Shown: one piece after another, positions 19,055 to 33,700 of the stretch | Position numbering within the stretch: the first letter of the stretch is position 1 | How the letters are laid out: each line of letters starts with the position of its first letter | Assembly: GCA_013407085.1 (NCBI GenBank) | Contig: JACCGJ010019378.1 | Location: 1-64,000 of the forward strand | DNA length: 64,000 nt | Reading direction: 5' to 3' | Source: Atriophallophorus winterbourni | Taxonomy: Eukaryota > Platyhelminthes > Trematoda > Plagiorchiida > Microphallidae | The notes under the pieces: model-generated | What the model saw: the letters and a program-made list of their open reading frames with translations, nothing else | What the model was told of the DNA's origin: nothing | Databases searched by the model: none | Program-made: the position numbers and the translations under genes

Positions 19055-22000
19055 GTAATTTTTATTGGTTTATATTGTTTAAGGTGGCCGATTGGTGTGG
19101 TAGTGTGTATCAAGATTCGAAATCAAAAGGTGAATACAAATTTCCTGTACTATTTTTTTAGGTCGCTATGCCTCCCAATTCGGTGGAACTCAGTACGCCT
19201 ATATGCATGATGAGGATGAAAGTAATTTCCAACTGGTTTCATCTGGAAAGGATCTTAAGTCAAGCAACATTCGGCAGCGTTATCGTTACCCATTGGTGAG
19301 GTCACATATGTAAACACATGTATTGATACACACATTGTTCAACATCAATTTCACTAGTATCTTACTGATTTCAGATGATGCTGCATGACCAACATATGAT
19401 TCAAAATCACGTCGAGATTATTTAGGACAAGTGCAGCATTCTTTCTTCGTATAAGTGACCACTTCCAATCACATTTAAGCCAATCGTTCTTCCCCTCAAT
19501 GCTCTTTTTTAATATAGAAATGTAATCACAAACAATAATGTGACGTCACAGGCAATTGCCGGAGCATTATGTTATGTTATGAAAGCATAAATCTGATCCA
19601 GGCAGTGCCGCACATAGACTGTCAGGTCATGAGCGCGAGTGAACTCTACTCCATATTTGGATGTGGAAGTAATCATGAATTGCTCTAAATTTGTCGTTGG
19701 CCTATGTTTAAGAGTGAGCCCTCAACTTGTAAATCTCACTTAGGCATTGAGCGAATAGAAACGGGTCACCTAGATGCGATTCTTCATTTTATGTCTATTT
19801 TTACAAATCTTGCTTTTGGACGAAGGAATTCTGCGGGACTTGATTGATTTAGTCGCTACATTTCACCACCCTGATTCCAAACCTCCGCTGCCTTGCGGCA
19901 TACCCGATTGCGGGAAAGGCTTCGGGAGTGAACCCTGAGGATAAATCCCTGCTACCTTACAGGTTGCACATGGTCGTGCAACGGCTAGAGAGGCGTACTC
20001 GAATAATCGCCGAGGCACTTCAAGAGAAGTGCAAGAACCCGCAAAATGGTCACCGGCTCTGGCGAAGGGAAAAAACCGCTGCCTTGCGGGAAGACTTTTA
20101 AGTCAAAGGCTCCGGGTGGGGTCCCCTAAGCTAACCCCCTACTTCAGGCCTTGGCAACCGGGTAGTATGTCGCCTTCAACAAAAACCATGGAACCTACTT
20201 CAATTTCATCATGTACCCTCTTCATGGTATACTTGTTGGCACATCGTCTGTAATAATAATAATAATACCCATCGCATATACCAATTCCGTAGCTTATTGG
20301 ATTTAGGATCTCTGAAGCTGTATTCATCTGTGCTTCGATGGAGCAAATAAAGCGAAAGTGGAGCATGATCTGATACGAGCGGCGATTTCACGTTTTGTGC
20401 TTATTGCTTGCATTATTTTTAGGGTTTGAATCAATTTTATGCCGATAATTCAACTGCAGTGTCCGACAATATCACACAGAATTGGAATGCGATTGCTAAC
20501 TTAATGCACGATGCCGCGGAAAAGGTATGTGGCAGTTCCACTTCTAGCAGAAGGTCCCACTGAGTCTCCCAGACTAACCTTCGATTACTGGAAGAGAGGC
20601 GAAGGATTCCTTCTGGTTCGCGATATAATGCGGAACGAAGATGCGTCAAAAATAATCTCAAGCGTAGCAGGTAGTGTAGTAGCTGTAAAAAGTTGAAAAA
20701 AATAAAGTAGCCAGGGTTTTGGGTAACGTCCGAAGACTGTTCTAGCAAATTCGGTCCACAGGTTCTAAAACCATTGGAGTCAGCCATCCAGTTACAGAAT
20801 GATGGCGCTTTAATCACTAAGAAAGAGCACTGCTTGTCTCATTGAGTGGAACATTTTCGTGAGCAATTTAGCTGGTCAGCAGCCGTTTGCGGATAGCCAT
20901 GGTCAGTCGAGTTCACAATGCACCTGGTCCTCATGGACTAGCCCCGGTTCTATTCACTGAGGGTTGCGATATTCTATTAATTACTCTAGCTGACCTTTTC
21001 CGTCAGGTATTGGACAAGGAAACTATTTCCCAGTATTGAGGAGAATCCATAATGATCCTATTGTCAAGAAAAATGTGCGTGCTGCCTTCACTCACCACAA
21101 GAGAATAAGCCTTACAACTGTCATTACCCGGCATCTCGCTTCAATATATGTCCGGCGCCTTATATTACACGGAAACAATCAGTATTTCGTTCCGGTAAAG
21201 GATTGATCGATCACATTTTCATTATTCAGCAAGCTCTAGAATATCGTCGCACTTATTGGCACATAACTGTTGCAATCTTTCTCGATTTTAATGGTGCTTT
21301 TGATTTATTTGATAAGAACGCCTTTTTAATACCTCATTGCATAAAAGTGTCCGGCGAAAGCACGTGAACATACTTTAGGTGCTTGATTCCGATTGATCTG
21401 GACGTGTTTTGGCGTACAATAGCCTGTCAACCAACTTTCCTACGGTTAGTGGGGTGCCCAATCTCCATTTTTGTTCACTTTCGAAATGGACGCTATAACG
21501 GATAATAGCGCTCGGCATTCAGATAGGCTACGATAAAAATATTTTTGATAGAAATTATGTCGATGACGTAGCTCTCATCTTTGAATTTCAGAATTTCAGA
21601 CCGACTATGTATTACCACACCATCCTTCGTTATGCGATTTGCACCTTCATAGTGCAAAATTCTATCGCATAATATTGATGCAAGAGAAACCTCGTTAAGT
21701 CACAACAATGATAAATTTGCAACGGTTGTTGGCCTCCTTCAGAATTGTGTCTGTGGCTCTTTAATTTTTGTCTGTGTGCGACTAAGCTTTGCCCGCACTG
21801 TTCCTAGGTCGTCGCTAACTAACTAGAACGAACTTGCAGTAGTCTGACAGTTAAAGCTTGCCCCCGTTGTGCATCAGAGTTCCCTAGACCGTTGTTCAGT
21901 GTTTCAGCACAATCAATGCTTGTAAGAAATTAGCTTCTACTTGTTGGCAGTTAATGTTGGGTTTTGCTTTTCAATACTTCTATTACGGATTATTTGCAGC

Positions 22001-24696
22001 GTGGACGTCGTGCAGGCCCAGGTTATACATATGCCACCGCTCGTGGTGGTTACTATCAGCAAGGGCAGACGCAAAACCGGGGGTTACGAAACGATCGCGA
22101 TCGAAATAGGGCAGAACCAAAACAGACGGTGGAATCAATGGGCTGGTCAAGGCCAGTGACGTGGAGGTGGTGCTCAATCAGGTTACCTCAACCAATCTGG
22201 GGCGTGGGGTTACTACCCAGACCGACGTCAACCGCATCGTGCCGTTTGAGATGCGTCGATACAAGTGAGAGATTCCTGGACGCTTATTGAGGAACTGGAC
22301 TTTTCACGACTGGGCAAACTCATGTTGCCCACGGTCAAAGAGCCTTCAGATGTGTACGTGAATTATTTTCGGTTCAATTTTCTGCTTTACTTCACCTAAA
22401 GCAATAGTACCCTCATGCTAGAGTGTGATAATCTATTATTACTACTGCACTAATACATCATAGTACAGTGATTCCTATAAGAAACTCACTTAAAACGCTT
22501 CCAACTCTTAATATGATATGCTACGAAAAACATAATCGTGAAGTTTAGCAAAGTACCCCGCTTTCTCGCCAAGCAAGAGTAAAGTGCTCCTTCAGGACTG
22601 GTCTGGTGAACTGCCAAATTGTGCTATAAATGATCTGATTCCCGATCATGTTGAGCAGTTCAAATACCTAGGAAGTCTGGTGGTTGCTGGGGGTCGGATA
22701 GAGAAGGAAATCACGTCCAGAATTGCTAAAGCCAGAATGGCATTCGCTCAACTTAAGTGCCTCTGGAAGAGACGTGATTTAAGCTTGGGAATCAAAGGAC
22801 GGATATATTCCACCTCGGTAAGGACAGTATTGCTATACGGGAGTGAATGTTGGACAGTTCGCTCAGAAGATGTTAGGAGGCTTGAGGTCTTCGACCAACG
22901 TTGTCTGCGAAAGATTGCTCACGAACGGTGGCAACACCACTTTTGCAACTCTGAGGTCTTAGGAAGCAACGGCACTAGTGTTCAAACAGCCATTAACCGA
23001 CGTCGTCTCCGCTGGTTTGGGCACGTCCTGTGCATGAAACCCGAACGGTTACCACGCCGAGCGCTTTATGCGTCAGCTGGTACAGACAGGAAAAAAGTGG
23101 CTGGCGGTCAGCCACTAGCATGGAAGAGTGGCTTGAAAAGGTTCACTTCTGGTTTAGCTAGGGTTGGACGAGCGCGCTTGCCTGGATGGGGTGCAAGAGA
23201 AGCGGAGAGTGTATGGCTCCATTTCCTGTTCTTTTTGCATTCTCATATCTGTCTAGGCCTGGGCAACCTGACAGTATCTCAGCCCACGTGCAGTCTCTGA
23301 TTGTGCGGCACTTTGCCTGGATCAGGCTTGTGCTTTCATCATCATGGCTCGACACATTGGCAATGATGGCAATGAACCGACATCAATGGAAACAGTGTAT
23401 CATCTTTATTATTCCCTGACATTCTCTGCTGTTCAAAAACTTTATTTAAAAAAATTCAAAAAATGATGTGTGTAAATGGACAAAAAATACCCACTGTTCC
23501 CCTCTCACTGTTTCTACTCAATTTGTACCCCCTTCTCGCTTTGTACATCTCATTGTTTATGTTGAACGGCACCATATCTGTATCAGATTGTGCAAATATA
23601 TATTTGGGCTGAGATACTGTCAGGTTGCCCAGGCTTAGACTCATAATAAGCTGCAAATGAATAATTGGCACAGTTTGGTTGTCACCATCGCCTTTTCAAT
23701 GTTCTTCGAGTTATTTTATGACATGAACTCCGATGCTCTCCTGACTTGTAAGAATATCTGGTCATTGGTTGACTTCATTATTTCTCAATCACGAATATAT
23801 CTGTCAACACAATTCTATAATCCACAATGGGTCGATGCTGATGACCCTTTTTGTGTATCTGTCATATCATCATCACATCCTATTGTATGATATATTTATT
23901 CAACTGGCCGTTGTATCACGTGGTTGTTGCTTTTTCTAGCTTTCAGCAGCATGACGTACCACAGTTTGTCCTAATATCACTCATTTCAATTGGTCATCAT
24001 CATCATCGTCATCATGAAGCACAAGTCTGGAGCCAGACAAAGTGCCAAGCAACATGAAACAAGAAAGACAGGCAAGCAAGTGCGTGAAAAACAGGTAAAC
24101 GGGCAAGCGGAATATGCAAAAGCAAACGCGCAAAAAGCAGCATGTTTTTGTAGTTTCACTGCATGCGATTTTGTGATTTTTTGTTTTGTCCAAATAATAC
24201 CAGATTAAAAATTATGACACAATAAAATACACTGACGCCACTGACTTCGGTTTGCAGCCATATCGCGTAAGGTTTATAGCCAACGATTAGGTGGAGTTTT
24301 CGGACCCCACCCCGCCCACTGAGCCCAGCGCTACGATGAGTTTTTTCATCCCAACCAGGTTTCGCAGCCATAAAGTAGTGTAGCACGCACCACTGCGTTG
24401 TACACTCGGCCTTTAGTATGAAGATATACATCACGTCGACGCCACAAATGGCGAATGTTAGCAAACGCTACACCCGCTTTGCGAACACGTTGTGTGATCT
24501 CGTCCTCGGCACAACCGCCAGCAGAGACACAACTACCAAGGTAAACAAAGCTGTCGACCAATTCTAGATTGACATCGCACAGTTATATTTGAAAGCATAT
24601 TGTACCTTTTTTCTTTCTTTTTCTCGTGCATTGCCGGGTGGCACTTTTTCATTTTTAAATGATTGTGTAAAATATATATATATATATATATATATA

Positions 24697-24732
<36 letters not shown>

Positions 24733-27700
24733 AAAGAGATCCGCTGCAGACCTGTGTAAGTGTTTTACACTTGTTAGGCGTAAAGCACGTCATACCTTGA
24801 AACTTCAAGTGCCAGGCGGTCCTGGGCTTGTTGCATTATATGAGGGTCATCTCCCAGAAGTGCGATGTCATCTGCATACTCTAGATCGGTAGCTCTCTCG
24901 CCCGGTAGAAGTTCAACACTTGCGCCGACCAGACCAGCTAAAGCTTTTCTTAGGACATCGTCGATCGCGAAGTTAAAAAAGGACGGTGAGATATGGCAGC
25001 CCTGCCGCACCCCGCTGGAGATATTGAACGAGGACGACAATTGTCCATACGCTCGAACACTGCCCTAGGTTTGTCAATATAATGCTTTCAAGATCCAAAC
25101 ACTTCTCGGGCACTCCATGTCTCAGCAGACATATACAAAGATTTTCGTAATCGATTGAATTGACTGCCGCTCTGATGTCAAGGAATACCACGATAGTTGG
25201 CCTACGAAATGCGTGACTTTGCTCCAGTAACTGACGTGGTGTGAAGATGTGATCTATACGTCCCAGTTTGCTCATCACGGATTTGCTCTTCCCGTTTAGT
25301 ACTCAACCGGTGAAGCAGGATGGAGGCTAGTATTTTAAGAGCTAATGAAATGAGGGTAATTTTCACAAGAATTATACCTTCCCCTTTTGAAAATTGGAGC
25401 AATTAGTGATCCTCTTCAAGGGATCAGAACGCGTTTCTCCGCCTATGTGCTGGCGAACAGCGCTTGAAGTTCGCAAACTAGAGCGAAACCGCCATCCTTG
25501 AACAATGACGGTACCAAGGCATCAGCACCTGATGCCCTATGGCGCTCAAGGCTTCGGAGTACATTGTAAATCTCTGTTTGAGTGGGAGCCTCGAGAGAAA
25601 TCGACCATGGGGTACAGTGTAACGTATCCTCGAAATCAGTGGGTGCAGATGGCCAGTAAAGCCTGCGCCTCAAAATGTTCTGCCTTTCGCTCCATGAAGT
25701 TCTGATGAGTCGGAACAATTTTCTGAAATTGTCTGCAGCTGCCGCCGATTCCGTTTTCGTAACCTTAGAACTCCACCAACTTTCCCTATCGGTTCGCAAG
25801 CTGTAACCAATTTACGTTTAATAAGCCTTGATGGCGCATCATGTATGCTATCAGCTGAAAGCAACCGACGATAGTCCATTAGTTGGAGAGAATTTTCAGA
25901 AACCAGGTGTTAGCTACACGAGAATTCAACCCACAACTATTCAACGCGGCTGTTTCCAAGGTTTGTATCCCACTCCTTTGCTCGTCGATACTATCGTTGG
26001 GAGCTACAAAAATATGCAAACTCAAATTGGCCTGAAACCCACGGAGAACCAGGAGGTCATTAAGCCTGGCAACATTCAGCTGCCTTGCAACGTTTCTACG
26101 TTTCCTGCCAAAACGCATCGAGGGCGTAGCATAGACTGACGTATGATCTGACACTAGACAGGTGCCCTAGTATGAACGACAATCTTGCACACTCCCTCGT
26201 CACTAGTAGCTGATAGCAATATGGCTAATTTGCGTGAACGAGGCCGCCGATAGAGATTTCCAGGTGGAGCAGTGACGTTTCGAATGGCGGAACTTAGTGT
26301 TGGCAAGGTAGAGTCTGTGCTCTGAGCACAAGCTAAACAATCTTTCACCGTTGTCGTTACGATAACAATCGAGACCAAACCTTCCCCCCATGAAATGCTT
26401 GTTTAAAGATAGACGGCCTACACGTACATTCATGTCTCCAGCTAGGACAACGATGTCACTCCTCGATGCAAGTCTAATGAGTTCTTGTAATTTCCCATCT
26501 TTGGCTAGTTCAGAGCTACAATTAGTCGGTGCATAGGCAGCAACCACAAACAGGTTGCGGGATTGATTGCGACATCGGCCTTTTTGCACGAACCCTGTAG
26601 ACTTACGGCACAAAGACGACTGTCGACTGGGATCCAGACTACCAGCAAGACTTCAGCTCTCTCACTCAAAACGATTCCGACACCAGCTTGACCAGATACC
26701 ATGGCGTCGTCATCAGTGGGCAGGCGTAGATAGTGTGACATGCGTATGGTATGTTATGGAAGCACAAGCCTGATCCAGACAAAGTGCCGCACAATCAGAC
26801 ACCGCATGTGGGCTGAGATGCTGTCAGGTTACACAGGCCTAGATAGATATGACAAAACAAATAGAAATGGTAGTGATACTCCAGCGTGTTTCAGTATACA
26901 GCTCACTACCGGTGGCCAATCAATTTAGCACGAAGTTAGCCGCGCAGCGCAGAAATACTGCCCGATTGCACATCCGTGACTTGCGTTAGTTCGAAGGATT
27001 AGACAATCGCGTAACCGAGTTAGAGTTATGCATGCGTGTTTCCAAAAAACAGCGTACATCGACCGAGGCTATCAGGTGTGCGAGCCAAGACTGCTGTTGT
27101 CCGATACTAGCTAAAGTCCGTACATTAAGCGCCGCTAATTTGAATGGTACCCGTGGGCTCTAAAGGTTGTCATAACCGGGGGTGGCAGTGGGGATAAGCT
27201 CCCACTGTTTATTAAATGCTCCCATATGGCGCGCGTCTCAAATAGCCTCTGATAACCAAGTCCAGCTTCTGGCCTGCATGAGTGGCTCCCCTAGCCCGGC
27301 GGAACTGCTTCTACCAACAGGAGAAGGGGCGTGGGCGAGTGACTGGCGCCTGAAAACCAGTTTGCACCGGGCAGATGGAGCTCGTTAGCCTGGGAGGGCA
27401 TTTCATCTAAGGGAAGGAAAACCCTGATTTTAAACCTCTGCTGCCTTGGGGAATACCCGATCGCGGGAAAGGCTTCGAAATAAAACCGTGAGGAAAAACC
27501 TGGAACAGAGTCTGGTAGACGGCTAGTTGGTGCACACCACCTCTTTCTGGCAACTCCCTGCTGCCTTGCAGGTCGCACTTGGTTGGGCAAAGGTTAGAAG
27601 AGAAGCTGACTCGAACAAACGCCGAGTGGTGCTGGGGACGCCGCTTTGTACCCAAATTCCCAAGAATCTTCATTGAAGTCGACTCATCCTCCAGGAGGAG

Positions 27701-30700
27701 ATAGTGGCACACAAGTTACCCGTGGGCGAAAGGACGCTCTGGAGGCATTCGACTCAGGCAAAATATTCGAATTGGGTAAATTTGGAGACCTTGATGAACA
27801 ATCGGTACTTCTATCAGGGTTACTCAAAGAATTACAAAACGAAAAACGGTTATTAAAAAAAGTTTGCATCCAGTGTGAGATCACTGAAAGCATTGTAAGC
27901 ACATGGCGTAAGAGCACGCGATCTGTCATTTTACCTCTATTTTCATAATTGCTTGTTGGCGGGTTACTACCCGGTTGCCCAGGCAAAAGTAAGGGTTTGG
28001 CTTAGGGGCCCCACACGGAGCCTTTGGCTAAAACGCCTGAAACACAAAGCAGTGGGTTAAGTCTGAGTTTTTCTGACCTCTATCCATCGACCTTCCTGGT
28101 ATAAGTATCTCCCCCGATCGGTTACAACGCCGAGCGCTTTATGCGTCAGCTGGTACAGACTAGAGAAAAGTGGCTGGCGGTCAGCCACTAACATGGAAGA
28201 GTAGCTTGAAAAGGCTAACTTCTGGTTTAGCTAGGGTTGGACAAGCGCGCTTGCCTGGATGGGGTGCAAGAGAAGGTGAGAGTGTATGGCTCGACACATT
28301 GGCAACGATGGCAATGAACCGACATCAATGGAAAGAGTGCATCATCTCTATTACTCCCTGACATTTTCCTGTTGTTCAAAAACTTTATTGGAAAAAAATT
28401 CAAAAAATGATGTGTGTAAATAGACAAAAAAATACCCGCTGTTCCCCTCACTGTTTCTACCCTATTTGTACCCCTACTCGCTTTGTACATTTCATTGTTA
28501 CTGTTGAACATCGCTGACCGTGCTAGTTTGATTTGCCACCGGTACTGATCTGCATGTTGAATCACGCTGGAGTCTCACTCCCATTTTAAGTTATAATTTT
28601 CATTGTAAGTTTAATTTCCTAAATCTGTCTAGGCTTGTGAAACGTGACATTATCTTATCCTATGTGCAATCTAAGTCTGTGCGGCACTTTGCCTGGATTC
28701 GTGCATGTGATTTTATACACACATTTCCTACATACTCCAGAGTTGCGTGTGGCGAAATCGAATACTATGACAAATCGTACGACCGCGTGAGCACTCGCCA
28801 CGAACGTCCGCTGGTTCGTGTCAATCGTGTGACACACACGGTGTCCACAATGGATGATCCGGTCATCCGCCGATTGGCCGCGAAACGCGTGGCGCGTGTC
28901 TATTGCACGGACTCCATTGCCGCTTGTCTCATGTGTTGCACTCGTTCCGTATACCCGTGGGACTTGATCGTCACACGAGCCGATGATCTGTTGTTCTTTG
29001 ACGTGCGTGAAAATTCGGAATTCGGTAAGTTGGATGGTGATACTTGAGGTTATTTTATGTAGCACATTGGTTTTTTTAAAACCTGGTCTTTCGTGTAAAT
29101 CGAGGTTGTTCGTAATGAGGTAATTATGGGTTAACATTGTATCTACCTGACGGTTGCACACTTCACGCACAACATTCGAGTCGTGCTTGCGATTATAGTC
29201 ATGGTTGCACGTGGGCTGGGATACTGCCAGGTCGCTCATGCCTAGACAGGAAAACAATTTGGGTTCACGACCAAAGCCTTTGGCTTAAGAGCCGAGGCAC
29301 CGGGTTGGTTTGATACCATGCTAGTTTGATCTCTATCCATCGACTTCCTGGCATGATGGTGCCCGGTAAGCATCACCCAGTGTGGGTTGTCGCGATACAG
29401 AAACCATCGCACTGCGTTAAAATCCAGTCGTTTCCGTTCTCCGGATTATACGCAGATTAGCCTCATTCGAATTTTTCGACGAATCCAACTGGTATACACC
29501 CGCTTTTTGTTCAGAACGCCGATCGCACTAATGTGCAATCCTGTAATTCTTCTGTACTATGCAGGTAACATCGTGATCACTGGGTTGCACATGGACACGT
29601 GCCGGAATCGTACCACCACGTTCCTTTTCCGTTATATCTGTCTTGACCTAGGAGACCTGACGATATCTCAGCAGTTCTTGCCTGCACGGCACAATGCCTG
29701 CAAAGCTAACACCGTGCTATATTAATTTACCACCGGTACTGGGCTGCATGCGGATACACGTTGGAGTCTCACAGCCCCTTTCTCATCTTCTCTTATGTCT
29801 ATCTAGGACTGGGCAACCTGACAGTATCTTAGCCCATGTGCAGTCTCTGACAGAGCAGCACGTTGCCTGAATACAGGTTTGTGGTTTCATACATACAGTG
29901 GCGATTGAGAACATGCTCTATTCTCTCTACCATTATCCTCTTATTGATCTACCTTTATGTATGTAATAAATCACAAGCCTGATCCAGACAAAGTGCCTCA
30001 CAATCAAAGACTGCATGTGGTCTAAAATACTGCCAGGTTGCCCAGGCCTAGATAGATATAGGAAAAGAAAATAGCAATGGTAGCTCGACTTCAGCGTGTT
30101 TTCGCATGCAGCTCACTACCAGTGGCAAATCAATTTGATCTATCTAGCCCGGGATAACCTCACAGCATCTCAGTCTACCTGCAGTTTGTGTGTGCGTAGG
30201 ACTTGCACGCATTCCAGTCTTGCGAATTCGCTTATCTTGATATCAAGCCAATAGATTTGTTTGTAAACTCTAATCCGAACCGATTTTCTTTCACAGACTC
30301 CATCACGGTTTGCGAGAATTCCGCCGAGCCTCCAAACGAAGAACCAGGCCATATCAATTCCGCATCTCGGCTCGCACTAGAAGCAAAATATATCAATACT
30401 AATCTGGCACAACAAATGCTTTTAATGGTGCGTTTTTTCTCATTTTGCACGCTCCCTTCGTTCAATTTATCTTGTTGCCATACCCGGCCAAATCTTTTCA
30501 CCTCTCTGATGTAATGATTGCTTTCGTAGCACTATAATGTGTCGGTATCGTACTCCAATTGACCTCTTGTGATATATTACCGGAGTAGCGCCCAAGTAAT
30601 AATTACCCAAATGCTTAGCACTGAAAAAACCTTTATGCTATTAGTCACTATTGACTAACTAAACCCAACACTATGCGTAGCAAGAACAAAGGCTGACCCT

Positions 30701-33700
30701 TCAGGCAAAGAGCTCTGCCGTATATATGGTATGAAAGCACAAGCCTGATCCAGGCAAAGTGCCGCACAGTCAGAGACTGCACGTGGGCTGAGATACTGCC
30801 AGGTTGCCCATGCCTCGATCAAAAGACTCATTAGGCTTCGGCTCGTCTGTATTTATGCACTGTTTTTGTCGAAGCACAATATGGCCGACAAATAGCCCAA
30901 TCAGAATCGAGAATCGTAAATTCAAAGTGTTTTGAAGGTTATAACGAGTTTTTGAGGAAAATAATAATATTTTCTCAATACCTAGAAAAACATGGAACGT
31001 TACTCATCATCACAGACAGTATTACCTCGGTATCACGTACCGAAAGCTTGAGTGCCACACAACCATGAAAAAGTAAAATCCTAAATGATGAGAAAGGGTG
31101 GGACTTAAATTGCTACGGATTCTATAGAAGAGTAAGCAAAGACAAATTGGGATAAGGTGCCTACACCTCGAATCAAACATGCATTCAAACAAGTTTCGTG
31201 AACGAGTAGAGCAACATCATCATGGCAGCTTCCTTGCAGCCTTCACTGCCATTCATCATAACAAGCTTTTCTCGTCACTCCTGTTTGACAACATACAAGG
31301 TTAAGCAAACACTCAAAAAAATGCTTAGTACAAGACCGCCATCGAACACGGTTTCGGGACATATCCTGAAGCGTAACTAGCCATTGCGATATGTGATCGC
31401 GGGGACCCCAGCCTGGATGACGCGCTGCGCCGACTTTGGAAAGGTTACTAGTAAGGGTTTTTAAGTGCCTATGCCATGTGACGGTTTGGAAGTCGGTGCT
31501 TATGGAACGTTACTACCTACAGGCCATAGTTTATTTTACGTACTTATTGTTTCGCTAGCTCCCAAACAACTTTAACTCCTACCATTAACTTCAATACAGC
31601 ATTTTTCGAAACTTTTCTGGTATTCGCCTCATTTATCGGCAGGGAACGTTTGCACGCGTGTTCATTCGACTAACCATCGGGTAAAACGGAGGGGTATAAT
31701 TATCAAAACAAATGCCTCTCCGTTTATATTTAAACAGTTTTTCTATCACCACCTCTCGTTGTAGTACGAAGTCTGTAGACCGTTATACTTATTTGGGTAG
31801 TTGCATTACTAGTAACGCCTGCTTGTATAGAGAAATTTCAGCTCTCATCTGCAAAGCTATCGAAGCTTTTTGGTAGCTCTCTGGCGTCAAAGAAGCTTGT
31901 CTCGAAAGCTCTAGGGGAGAGTTTATAAGACTACAGTTCACGCAGTTTCATTGTACGAATGTGAGACGTGAACACTAAGAAAAGAAAAATAAGACCTTTG
32001 CAGTTGTTCGACAATCGGATACATCACGCAACTATCTGTAACAAACTCTTCGGTAGCTTCGTAGATATCGAACAACAAGTTAACTTGCATAAACTTCGTT
32101 GGTTAGACCACGTATTGCGAATGGGAAATCATTGTTTTCCTAACGCGGTTTTGTTTGCCACTCCTTACTCGGAATGGCTTCGTTGTAAGGGTGGCTCAAT
32201 CAGATGGAGGCTTTGGCTGTTAAACTAGCTGCAGTTGTGACGAACCATCTCCCAGCTTATTAGGGCCCAAGAGATCAGAATCCACGGTGAATTGGTGTCT
32301 CAAACTTGCGTTCAGTAGCAGTCTAAATAAAGACATATTTTTAGGGTGTTTGATTATTCTTTTATGTTGTCAAGGGAAGCGAAGATGAAAGCTTGTTATG
32401 ATGTGTGACAGTGAAAGCCGCAAGGAAGCTGTCATGCTGATGTCGCTCTACTCGTTCACAACACTTGTTTGAACGCTTGTTTGCTTCGAGGTGTAGACAC
32501 CTCACCCCAGTGTCTGTGTCTAATCTTGTTTAGGTTCAGTGGCTTTTCAGACCCATCTTTAGCACTCTGTACTTGCAACCGGTGCAATACTGTCAAAGAT
32601 GACGCAGATTTCAGTACAACATGGGTGTGTTAGAGATTACTGACTACACCAAACGACCGCATCTTCTCCCTCCAGTGTTTGGCTGCTCTATGATATTATT
32701 TTACTAATGTAAATTAACAGCCTTTCGGAGAAGTTGAATTTATAAAGTCAACTGGAGTCTTGGATTGTGCCGCAATTCTAAGGGCACAATCCTTAGAGTC
32801 TATATAGCTCGTATGTTAAAATTCGAAGGTAGCCATAGACTACATTGCGTACGCTAGCCTGATGAACTGCATAACAACACCACGTTATTCATTTCTGGAC
32901 ACTGGAATTCAGTCAGGGCTAGACCCAAGTTCCAAATCGATGTGATGCATGCAAAATCATCACGTGTCACCGTTGTATTTGGTGTTCCCACTTCGTTAGA
33001 TACAAACTTCCGAAACAGTTTAAGTGTTGCTCACATCCCCATCTCTTACACTCCACTACCGGTTACTGGCTGTTTGCCGTCATCAGGTTTAGACAATAAG
33101 ATCAGGTCCGGTGAGCCTTGAAACAGTGGTAAAGTGGTATATAGGGTTCCGAAACAGTTTCCTTCTGCAACTCGATTTGCACGTGGTCCGAAGCGACCGA
33201 ACCGCCACATTCAATAGACAGCTAATGATGACCTGCACGGATGTGCAATCGTGCAGTACTTTGTGCTGTGCGGCTAACACCGTGCTAAATTAATTGGCCA
33301 GAGGTTGTGAGCTGCATGCTGAAACAGGCTGGAGTCTCACTACTATTTCCTGTTCTTTTCTTTTCTTTTTGCTTCCTCGTATCTGTCTAGGCCTGGGCAA
33401 CCTGACAGTTTCTTCGCCCACGTGCAGTCTCTGACTGTGCGGCACTGCCTGGATCAGGCTTGTGCTTTCATACCATACCAAATGATGACCGGAAGTTGTA
33501 ACTCCTGAAATTGGCGGACTAGAGTCGCCGCCATTCGATATCGCGGTGGCTAGTTTCATTTGGAACGGGCCTACTGAAATGTGTTTTGAAAAACCTGGGC
33601 ATGTTTGCACTGGAGAGATAAGGAAAGCTAGTTGCGACGTATGACCTTAAAAGCCGCGTGGGTCGTGTTGAAGGTGTCGTTCTCTTTGTTTACGAAAGGT

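Larger units (their letters stand above)
17592..23430 (+). repeat. Tandem duplication, copy B (EIF3D exons 1-4 region)
   Basis: Copy B starts abruptly inside the CR1 RT, at the position equivalent to 5655, directly after the 3' end of a LINE (15257-17590). It carries the intact EIF3D exons 1-3 and then runs into the single-copy downstream exons, so it is the copy that joins the rest of the gene. It contains one private SINE insertion (23220-23343) and keeps 35 bp near 20585 and about 61 bp near 21084-21148 that copy A lacks. Confidence 0.88.

Noticed and set aside
23220..23343. The SINE as a MITE
   Set aside because: 5' truncation, a 3' CATA tail and a variable-length TSD fit retroposition; the apparent inverted ends are internal hairpins.
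27646..27948. 100-codon ORF as a small host gene
   Set aside because: It lies between repeat pieces with no splice support or family motif; kept only as unassigned.
28655..29257. 200-codon minus-strand ORF
   Set aside because: It is the antisense shadow of EIF3D exon 5.
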